From Verrucomicrobiota bacterium (lineage in GTDB: Bacteria > Verrucomicrobiota > Verrucomicrobiia > Opitutales > Opitutaceae), in assembly GCA_023443455.1 (NCBI GenBank), contig JAEZUE010000045.1:1-11858 (forward strand): a DNA stretch of 11,858 bases. Direction: 5' to 3'. The position numbers were made by a program, and so were the translations under genes. How positions within the stretch are numbered: position 1 is the stretch's first letter; each line of letters begins with the position of its first letter. Under the pieces are notes generated by a model. It worked only from the letters and a program-made list of their open reading frames with translations. It did not search any database and was not told the origin of the DNA. Positions 1 to 5,419 of this stretch are shown piece after piece.

Positions 1-1
1 C

Positions 2-1684
2 ATGCAACCCATCGACTGGATCGTCATCGGCCTCTACTTCGTGCTGCTCGTCGGCATCGTGTGGTGGTCTTCTCAGTACCAAAAGACCGCGGCCGACTAC
101 TTCCTGGCCGGCCGCCACGTGAGCTGGTTCGTGGTCGGCTGTTCGCTGTTCGCTTCGAACATCGGCTCCGAGCACATCGTCGGCCTGGCCGGCTCCGGCG
201 CCAACAACGGCATGGCCCAGGCCCACTGGGAGTTCCACGCCTGGCTGATGATCGTGTTGGCCTGGGTGTTCGTGCCGTTCTACTACCGCTCCGGCGTGTA
301 CACGATGCCCGAGTTCCTCGAGCGCCGCTTCAACTCGAAGACCCGCTGGGTGCTCTCGATCGTCTCGCTGGTCGCGTATGTGTTCACCAAGGTCGCCGTC
401 ACCGTCTACGCCGGCGCGATCGTCTTCCAGACCCTGCTGCCCGACACCTTCGGCTCGCCCGACAACGCCTTCTGGGTGGGCGCCATCACCACCGTCATCC
501 TCACCGGTATCTACACCGTCTTCGGCGGTCTACGCGCGGTCGTCTACACCGAGGTCGCCCAGACCTTCGTGCTGCTGCTCGGTTCGGGCCTGATCACCTA
601 TTTCGGCCTCAACCACCTCGGCGGCTGGGACGAACTCGTCGCCACCTGCCAGCCCAAGGCCGAGCAGTTCGCCCTCTGGCGTCCCAACTCCGACGTGAAC
701 TTCCCCTGGTTGGGCGTGATGATCGCCTCGCCGGTCATCGGCATCTGGTACTGGTGCACCGACCAGTACATCGTGCAGCGCACCCTGGCCGCGAAGAACA
801 TCCAGCACGCCCGCCGCGGCGCGATCTGGGGCGGTTTCCTGAAGGTCTGGCCCGTGATGATCTTCCTGGTACCGGGCATGATCGGCTTCGCCCTGCACTC
901 CAAGGGCATCATCCAGATCCCGCTCAAGACCGACGGCTCCGGCGAGATCCTCGGCGACGCCGTCTTCGCCACCATGGTGCAGAGCCTCTTGCCCGTGGGC
1001 CTGCGCGGTCTGGTCGTCGCCGGCCTGATCTCCGCGCTGATGTCCTCGCTGGCCTCGTTGTTCAACTCCTGCGCCACGCTCTTCACCGTCGACATCTACG
1101 ACAAGCTCCGCCCGGGCGCCTCCCAGGCCAAGCTCGTCTCGGTCGGCCGCATGGCCACGGTCGTGGTCGTCGTCTGCGGCCTGATCTGGATCCCGATCAT
1201 GAAGAAGATCTCCGAGGGCAACTCCGGTCTCTACGACTACCTGCAGAACGTGCAGGGCTTCCTCGCCCCGCCGATCACCGCGGTCTTCCTGCTCGGCCTG
1301 TTCTGGAAGCGCATCAACGCCCAGGGCGCCTTCGCCGGCCTGACCATCGGTTTCGCCGCCGGCATGATCAAGCTCACCATCCAGACCCTCACCAAGAGCA
1401 GCCTCATCGCCAAGACCGGCGTGCTCGGCGCGATCGGCGAGTTCAACGGCTACTACTTCTCCGGTGTGCTCACCGTCGCCATCGCCCTGCTGGTCATCGT
1501 CGTCTCCTACCTCACCCCCGCCCCGAGCGAGGCGCAGGTCGCCGGCCTGACCTACGGTTCCCGCACCCCCGAGCAGCTCGCCGAAAACCGCGCCAGCTGG
1601 GACTGGAAGGATGTCGTCGGCTCCTTCGTGGTCCTCGGCATGGTGCTCGGCGGCTACCTCTACTTCACCTGGTGGCTGGGCTGA
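2..1684 (+). CDS. SSS-family sodium/sugar symporter (SGLT-type)
   Basis: Inner-membrane carrier that should couple sugar uptake to Na+ entry. The 560-residue product is hydrophobic throughout and reads like the 14-helix SGLT fold, with a last helix at about 538-558 and no added cytoplasmic domain. Residues 51-65 (ASNIGSEHIVGLAGS) and 248-260 (IWYWCTDQYIVQR) are close to the helix-1 and WYWCTDQ regions of animal SGLTs. Matching hSGLT1 sugar ligands from memory, N53, H58, E77, Y250, W251, K281 and Q415 are all present. A51, I54, S348 and S349 fit the Na2 site. The ATG at base 2 is a plausible natural start because the protein is full length from there, but its ribosome-binding region lies outside the window. 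The nearby arabinose genes and galactose-type mutarotase make L-arabinose or galactose the likely substrate; this is inference. A strong terminator follows at 1745-1778. Confidence 0.93.
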   Translation: MQPIDWIVIGLYFVLLVGIVWWSSQYQKTAADYFLAGRHVSWFVVGCSLFASNIGSEHIVGLAGSGANNGMAQAHWEFHAWLMIVLAWVFVPFYYRSGVYTMPEFLERRFNSKTRWVLSIVSLVAYVFTKVAVTVYAGAIVFQTLLPDTFGSPDNAFWVGAITTVILTGIYTVFGGLRAVVYTEVAQTFVLLLGSGLITYFGLNHLGGWDELVATCQPKAEQFALWRPNSDVNFPWLGVMIASPVIGIWYWCTDQYIVQRTLAAKNIQHARRGAIWGGFLKVWPVMIFLVPGMIGFALHSKGIIQIPLKTDGSGEILGDAVFATMVQSLLPVGLRGLVVAGLISALMSSLASLFNSCATLFTVDIYDKLRPGASQAKLVSVGRMATVVVVVCGLIWIPIMKKISEGNSGLYDYLQNVQGFLAPPITAVFLLGLFWKRINAQGAFAGLTIGFAAGMIKLTIQTLTKSSLIAKTGVLGAIGEFNGYYFSGVLTVAIALLVIVVSYLTPAPSEAQVAGLTYGSRTPEQLAENRASWDWKDVVGSFVVLGMVLGGYLYFTWWLG

Positions 1685-1700
1685 GCGCCGCATCCGCACC

Positions 1701-1724
1701 GTAGGGGCGTCGCTCGCGACGCCC
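1701..1724 (+). repeat. REP-like hairpin with GTAGG head
   Basis: GTAGG is followed by a perfect 9-bp stem, GGGCGTCGC and GCGACGCCC, with a 2-nt TC loop. It starts 16 bp after the symporter stop. The layout (conserved 5' GTAG head, then a GC-rich palindrome) matches extragenic palindromes mobilised by RAYT transposases. No such transposase is in the window. Confidence 0.55.
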
Positions 1725-1744
1725 GCTCCGCGAAACACTCCCCC

Positions 1745-1778
1745 AAGCCCGCGACGCCCCGTGCGTCGCGGGCTTTTT
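1745..1778 (+). terminator. Rho-independent terminator of the symporter
   Basis: A perfect 13-bp stem, AAGCCCGCGACGC and GCGTCGCGGGCTT, encloses a 5-nt CCCGT loop. The T tract spans 1774-1778. It lies about 60 bp after the symporter stop and points the right way to end that transcript. Confidence 0.85.
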
Positions 1779-1887
1779 CGTGGGCACGCATGACGCCGAC
1801 GGTGCCCCCGATCCAGTCCGGGAAACACGCTTGCGCAGGAGGGAGGACCCCCGATGCCGGACCGCCCATCCCACCCACGCCCGTCCG

Positions 1888-1937
1888 CAAATCGCTCACT
1901 CTAGTAATACGGTCGTACCACTAAAATGAGCGATTTG
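1888..1937. promoter_or_regulatory. 50-bp dyad with TACGGTCGTA core
   Basis: Three nested inverted repeats share one centre at 1912/1913. The outer arms are CAAATCGCTCA and TGAGCGATTTG (perfect, 11 bp), the middle arms TAGT and ACTA, and the inner arms TACG and CGTA. In total 20 of 25 symmetric positions pair. The stretch is AT-richer than its surroundings. It could be a protein-binding site, a cruciform-forming element or a mobile remnant. Its place between two gene ends argues against a simple promoter operator. Confidence 0.5.
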
Positions 1938-1999
1938 GAGGGCACTCGACCACGCCCCGACCTCATTCCATGCCCCGCCTCCGGGCCGAGTCCGACCCA

Positions 2000-2021
2000 A
2001 CCGGTCACAGACCGGTCCTAC
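2000..2021 (-). repeat. REP-like hairpin, GTAGG head on minus strand
   Basis: Read on the minus strand, GTAGG leads into the stem ACCGGTC / GACCGGT with a 3-nt loop. It has the same design as the other GTAGG elements but a different stem sequence. Confidence 0.5.
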
Positions 2022-2041
2022 TTCGCCAACTCGGCAGCCCC

Positions 2042-2066
2042 GTAGGTCCACGTCTCCGACTGGACC
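2042..2066 (+). repeat. REP-like hairpin with GTAGG head
   Basis: GTAGG overlaps a 6-bp stem, GGTCCA / TGGACC, and an inner GTC / GAC pair. It lies 20 bp from the oppositely oriented element at 2000-2021, with the two heads facing each other. The stem is weaker than in the other elements. Confidence 0.4.
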
Positions 2067-2102
2067 CTCTCGACTCCCGCCCGCCATACCCGCGCCTCTG
2101 CC

Positions 2103-2132
2103 AAAAGAAAGGGCCGGTCCGAAGACCGGCCC
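2103..2132 (-). terminator. Rho-independent terminator of the mutarotase
   Basis: On the minus strand a perfect 9-bp stem, GGGCCGGTC / GACCGGCCC, closes a stable TTCG tetraloop and is followed by TTTCTTTT. It lies 25 bp beyond the mutarotase stop. Confidence 0.9.
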
Positions 2133-2156
2133 CAACACAACCAATACACAGAAAGC

Positions 2157-3293
2157 TTATTTCGCGCTGAAGCGATAGACCGTCACGGTGGAGTAGGTCT
2201 CACCCGGGCGGAGCACGGTCGACGGGAAATTGGGCTGGTTGATCGAGTCCGGCGCGTGCTGGGTCTCGAGGCAGAAGCCCGTGCGGTGCTGGTAGGGCTT
2301 GCCGTCCTTGCCGACCAGGGTGCCGTCGAGGAAGTTGCCGGCATAGAACTGGAGGTCGGGCTCCTGCGTCCAGACTTCCATCACGCGGCCGGTGACGGGC
2401 TCGTGCACGGTCGCGGCGAGCTCGAGGTCCTTGGCGGTCTTGCGGTCGAGCACCCAGTTGTGGTCGAAGCCGGGACCGTATTTGATCTGCTGATCGTCGG
2501 CGTCGATGTTCTTGCCCATCGGGGTGGGCGTGAGGAAGTCGAACGGCGTGCCGGCGACCGGGGCGAGCGCGCCGGTGGGGATCAGACCGGCGTTCACCGG
2601 CGTGGTGTTGCTGGCGTTGATCGTGAGCTCGTGGCCGAGGATGTCGCCCTCGCCGCGCAGGTTGTAGTAGTTGTGCTGCGTGAGGTTGACCGGCGTGGCC
2701 TTGTCGGTGGTGGCCCGATACTCGATCTTCAGCTCGTTGGCGTTGGTCAGCCAGTAGTGCACGGTCACGTCGAGGTTGCCCGGGAAACCTTCCTCGCCGT
2801 CCGGGCTCACGCGGTGCAGCTTCAGTCCGGCGGTGCCGTCCTTGATCACCGGCTCGGCCTGCCAGACGACCTTGTCGAAGCCGACGTTGCCGCCGTGCAG
2901 GTTGCAGGGGATGTCGCCCGGATGGTCGTTGAGCGCGAGGGTGTAGGTCTGGCCGTCGAGGGTGAACTTGCCGTGGGCGATGCGGTTGCCCACGCGCCCG
3001 ATCAGCGCGCCGAAATACGGGGTCTTCGCGATGTACTCGTCGACGGTGTTGTAGCCGAGCAGGATGTCGCCGAGTTTGCCGTCGCGGTCCGGCACGAACA
3101 GGCGGGTCATGATGCCGCCGTAGTTGGTGATGTCGGCGGTCAGCCCGTTGGCATTGGTGAGAGTGTAGAGCATCACCGGCTCGCCGGCCTTGGTCTGGCC
3201 GAAGGAACGCATGGCGACGGTCGCGTCGGCCGCGGACAACGCCGAGCCGAGGGTAGTGGCGGCAAGAATGCCGAAGAGGGGTTTGAGGTTCAT
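2157..3293 (-). CDS. galM: Secreted aldose 1-epimerase (mutarotase)
   Basis: Interconverts the alpha and beta anomers of aldoses such as galactose, glucose and L-arabinose. The 378-residue product begins with a signal peptide (hydrophobic residues 6-21, likely cut after SALSA), so it should act in the periplasm, unlike cytoplasmic E. coli GalM. The mutarotase fold follows. Conserved residues are visible at R104 (GRVGNRIAHG), H133 (NLHGG), H207 (LTQHNYYNL), D277 (GFDHNW) and E343, the likely catalytic base (FCLETQHAPD). It lies back to back with araB across a 338-bp control region and has its own terminator, so it may be co-induced with the ara genes. No clear Shine-Dalgarno sequence precedes the ATG. 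The family call is firm. The galM symbol reflects family membership; the physiological sugar here may be L-arabinose. Confidence 0.92.
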   Translation of the reverse strand: MNLKPLFGILAATTLGSALSAADATVAMRSFGQTKAGEPVMLYTLTNANGLTADITNYGGIMTRLFVPDRDGKLGDILLGYNTVDEYIAKTPYFGALIGRVGNRIAHGKFTLDGQTYTLALNDHPGDIPCNLHGGNVGFDKVVWQAEPVIKDGTAGLKLHRVSPDGEEGFPGNLDVTVHYWLTNANELKIEYRATTDKATPVNLTQHNYYNLRGEGDILGHELTINASNTTPVNAGLIPTGALAPVAGTPFDFLTPTPMGKNIDADDQQIKYGPGFDHNWVLDRKTAKDLELAATVHEPVTGRVMEVWTQEPDLQFYAGNFLDGTLVGKDGKPYQHRTGFCLETQHAPDSINQPNFPSTVLRPGETYSTVTVYRFSAK

Positions 3294-3413
3294 AAAGCGC
3301 GTCGAGGTTATGGAGAGGCCGCCGGGGAAGACAAACTCCCCGCCGACGAAACCTTACTTGACCGTAAACCGACGCAGGCGTTCCCGCCTTGGGCAAAACC
3401 CGTGGCGCCGCCC

Positions 3414-3438
3414 GTGGGAGCGTCGATTCCGATCGCTT
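3414..3438 (+). repeat. Possible GTGG-headed REP-like hairpin
   Basis: GTGGG is followed by AGCGTCG, ATTC and CGATCGCT, which pair with a single bulged base. It fits the GT(A/G)G-plus-hairpin design but is imperfect, so it may be chance. Confidence 0.3.
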
Positions 3439-3505
3439 CTCCGGCCCACCCCGGCGCCGCATCGCGATTCTTGACTGTCAAGCCGTCGGGCAGTTTACCG
3501 GTCGG

Positions 3506-3525
3506 GGCACTACAACGACAGTGCC
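3506..3525. promoter_or_regulatory. Candidate operator GGCACT-N8-AGTGCC
   Basis: Perfect 6-bp inverted arms separated by 8 bases lie just downstream of the best promoter-like sequence and about 106 bp before the araB start. Spacing and position suit a dimeric repressor site. There is no homology evidence for a particular regulator. Confidence 0.3.
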
Positions 3526-3631
3526 GCCTCTCCTCCGCCGCGCCACCGCCCCCAGATCTCCACGCGGCCGCGGGGCAACCGAACCGGTCGCTCCCGCCCT
3601 CCGTCAAGCGACTCTCTCGAATCGAAATATC

Positions 3632-5290
3632 ATGTACACCATCGGCATCGACTACGGCACCAACTCCGTGCGCGCCCTCATCGTGCGCTGCTCCGACGGC
3701 CAGGAGATCGCCTCCTGCGTCTTCGACTACCCCTCCGGCCATCAGGGAATCCTGCTCGATCCGAAGGACCACAACGTCGCCCGCCAGCATCCCGGAGACC
3801 ACCTCCTCGGACTCGAGAAGAGCGTGAAGGGCGCCCTGCGCGCCGCGAAGAAGACCAAGGGCTTCGACGCGAAGAAGGTCGTCGGCCTCGGCGTCGACAC
3901 CACCGGCTCCAGCCCGATCCCGGTCGACAAGAACAACGTGCCGCTCGCCCTGAACAAGAAGTGGGCGAAGAACCTCGACGCCCAGTGCTGGCTCTGGAAG
4001 GACCACACCAGCTGGCGCGAAGCCGCCCAGATCACCGAACTGGCCGCCAAGCACCGCCCGCAGTACATCGCCAAGTGCGGCAACACCTACTCCTCCGAAT
4101 GGTGGTGGTCCAAGATCTGGCACTGCCGCAACGTCGCCCCGAAGGTCTTCGCCGCCGCGTATTCGTGGGTTGAACTCTGCGACTGGGTCCCGGCCGTGCT
4201 CGCCGGCGTCACCGATCCGCTCCAGGTCAAGCGCGGCGTCTGCGCCGCCGGCCACAAGGCCATGTACTGCGACGAGTGGCAGGGCCTGCCGGACAAGGAG
4301 TTCCTCTCCCTGCTCCACCCCGACCTCGCCGCCCTGCGCGACCGCCTCTACACCGAGGCCCACGACGCCAGCACCGCCGCCGGCACGCTCTGCCCCGAGT
4401 GGGCGAAGAAGCTCGGCCTGCCCGCCGGCATCCCCATCGCCATCGGCGAGTTCGACGTGCACTACGGCGCCATCGGCTGCGGCGTGGACGAGGGCACGCT
4501 CGTCAAGGTCATCGGCACCTCCACCTGCGACTGCGGCGTGGTCTCCGCCGCCAAGACCGTGCCCGACATCCCCGGCATCTGCGGCATCGTCAAGGGCGCC
4601 ATCCTCCCCGGCTTCTACGGCATCGAGGCCGGCCAGTCCGCCGTGGGCGACATCTTCAAGTGGTGGGTCGAAGTCGTCTGCCAGGGCGACGCCGCCACGC
4701 ACAAGAAGTTCGGCGCCGAGGTTGCCAAACAGCAGCCCGGCCAGGCCGGCCTGCTCGCCCTCGACTGGAACAACGGCAACCGCACCATCCTCGTCGACCA
4801 GCGCCTCTCCGGCCTGCTGCTCGGCCAGACGCTGCACACCTCCGCCGCCGAGATCTACCGCGCGCTCATCGAGGGCACCGCCTTCGGCGCCCGCGCCATC
4901 ATCGAACGGATCCGTGAATACGGCGTGCCGCTCGACCGCATCGTCTGCGCCGGCGGCATCGCCCGCAAGGACGCCATGCTCATGCAGATCTATGCCGATG
5001 TCACCGGCTGCACCATGCTCGTCGCCGGTTCCTCGCAGGCGTGCGCGCTCGGCTCGGCCGTCGCCGCCGCCGTGCTCGCCGGCGCCCACAAGGACTTCGC
5101 GACCGCGCAGAAGAAGATGACGCGCCTCGAAAAGAAGCAGTACCGCCCGATCGCGAAGAACCGGAAGGTCTACAACGAGCTCTACGCGCTGTACCGCCAG
5201 CTCCACGACGCCTTCGGCGGCCGCGCCCCGGGCGCCGACCTTGGCCAAGTCATGAAGCAGCTCCTCGCGATCAAGGAAGCGCAAAACTGA
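3632..5290 (+). CDS. araB: Ribulokinase
   Basis: Phosphorylates L-ribulose to L-ribulose-5-phosphate with ATP in the cytoplasm, the second step of L-arabinose breakdown. The product is 552 residues; E. coli AraB has 566. FGGY-kinase landmarks appear in order: the N-terminal phosphate loop GIDYGTNSVRA (5-15), GVDTTGSSP (87-95), WKDHT (122-126), YSSEWWWSKI (153-162), ELCDWVPA (181-188), the likely catalytic base D275 in GEFDVHYGA, the second phosphate motif VIGTSTCD (293-300), EAGQSAVGD (332-340) and the adenosine motif GGIARKDAMLMQ (441-452). The frame stays open upstream, but family similarity begins at MYTIGIDYG, so the ATG at 3632 is chosen. It is the first ara gene, and a 129-bp structured gap separates it from araA. 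Confidence 0.97.
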   Translation: MYTIGIDYGTNSVRALIVRCSDGQEIASCVFDYPSGHQGILLDPKDHNVARQHPGDHLLGLEKSVKGALRAAKKTKGFDAKKVVGLGVDTTGSSPIPVDKNNVPLALNKKWAKNLDAQCWLWKDHTSWREAAQITELAAKHRPQYIAKCGNTYSSEWWWSKIWHCRNVAPKVFAAAYSWVELCDWVPAVLAGVTDPLQVKRGVCAAGHKAMYCDEWQGLPDKEFLSLLHPDLAALRDRLYTEAHDASTAAGTLCPEWAKKLGLPAGIPIAIGEFDVHYGAIGCGVDEGTLVKVIGTSTCDCGVVSAAKTVPDIPGICGIVKGAILPGFYGIEAGQSAVGDIFKWWVEVVCQGDAATHKKFGAEVAKQQPGQAGLLALDWNNGNRTILVDQRLSGLLLGQTLHTSAAEIYRALIEGTAFGARAIIERIREYGVPLDRIVCAGGIARKDAMLMQIYADVTGCTMLVAGSSQACALGSAVAAAVLAGAHKDFATAQKKMTRLEKKQYRPIAKNRKVYNELYALYRQLHDAFGGRAPGADLGQVMKQLLAIKEAQN

Positions 5291-5296
5291 TTCCGC

Positions 5297-5350
5297 GGTA
5301 GGGCGAGGCGTCCCGCCGAGCCGCGGCTCACCCGGAGGGTTCGCCCTACC
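5297..5350. repeat. 54-bp palindromic intergenic element
   Basis: Outer arms GGTAGGGCGA and TCGCCCTACC are perfect inverted repeats of 10 bp. Inside are a GGCG/CGCC hairpin (5307-5317) and a perfect 12-bp palindrome, GAGCCGCGGCTC (5318-5329). Both ends carry a GTAGG head pointing outward, as in a REP doublet. It begins 6 bp after the araB stop. It could protect mRNA 3' ends or slow read-through into araA. Confidence 0.6.
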
Positions 5351-5366
5351 ACCCTCCCTCACTCAC

Positions 5367-5417
5367 TCCCTCACTCCCTTTCGTCCCTCACTCCCTTTCG
5401 TCCCTCACTCCCTTTCC
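5367..5417 (+). repeat. Three 17-bp tandem repeats abutting araA
   Basis: The unit TCCCTCACTCCCTTTCG occurs at 5367, 5384 and 5401. The last copy differs only in its final base and ends 2 nt before the araA ATG. More degenerate CCCT/CACT sequence extends upstream to about 5352. The tract occupies the place of a Shine-Dalgarno sequence but is almost purine-free on the coding strand. The template strand has regularly spaced GGG runs. Confidence 0.85.
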
Positions 5418-5419
5418 TC

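Larger units (their letters stand above)
1685..2156. other. Convergent gene-free spacer rich in hairpins
   Basis: This 472-bp gap lies between the 3' ends of the symporter (+) and the mutarotase (-), so it should hold no promoter for either. It contains a GTAGG-headed hairpin (1701-1724), the symporter terminator (1745-1778), a 50-bp dyad (1888-1937), two more GTAGG-headed hairpins (2000-2021 and 2042-2066) and the mutarotase terminator (2103-2132). Short open frames here look like chance frames in GC-rich DNA, and I support no gene. Confidence 0.7.
3294..3631. promoter_or_regulatory. Divergent galM-araB control region
   Basis: This gap must hold both the mutarotase and araB promoters. Visible candidates are an 11-bp palindrome, TTGACTGTCAA (3471-3481), whose TTGACT could be a -35 box with a poor -10 TTTACC 17 bp downstream, and an inverted repeat (3506-3525) just past that -10. 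A GTGG-headed hairpin (about 3414-3438) lies upstream. None of the promoter matches is strong. The araB start is preceded by an A-rich stretch (GAAATATC) rather than a canonical ribosome-binding site. Confidence 0.4.

Noticed and set aside
530..1828. Long minus-strand open frame opposite the symporter (432 codons)
   Set aside because: Its product is a low-complexity Asp/Gly/His/Arg-rich string typical of antisense frames in GC-rich genes. The plus strand encodes a clear symporter.
1896..2170. Small open frames in the symporter-mutarotase spacer
   Set aside because: They run through terminators and hairpins, lack ribosome-binding signals and have compositions typical of chance frames.
3389..3631. 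N-terminal extension of araB
   Set aside because: The frame is open, but the encoded residues are Arg/Pro/Thr-rich and unlike AraB. Family similarity begins at 3632.
2256..3827. 523-codon plus-strand frame over the mutarotase gene
   Set aside because: It is the antisense shadow of a convincing mutarotase with signal peptide and catalytic residues.
3308..5362. 684-codon minus-strand open frame over araB
   Set aside because: It runs antisense to araB and continues through the control region. Its composition is GC-driven and no domain is recognisable.
5352..5417. CRISPR-like array
   Set aside because: The units are contiguous 17-bp tandem repeats with no spacers and no cas genes nearby.
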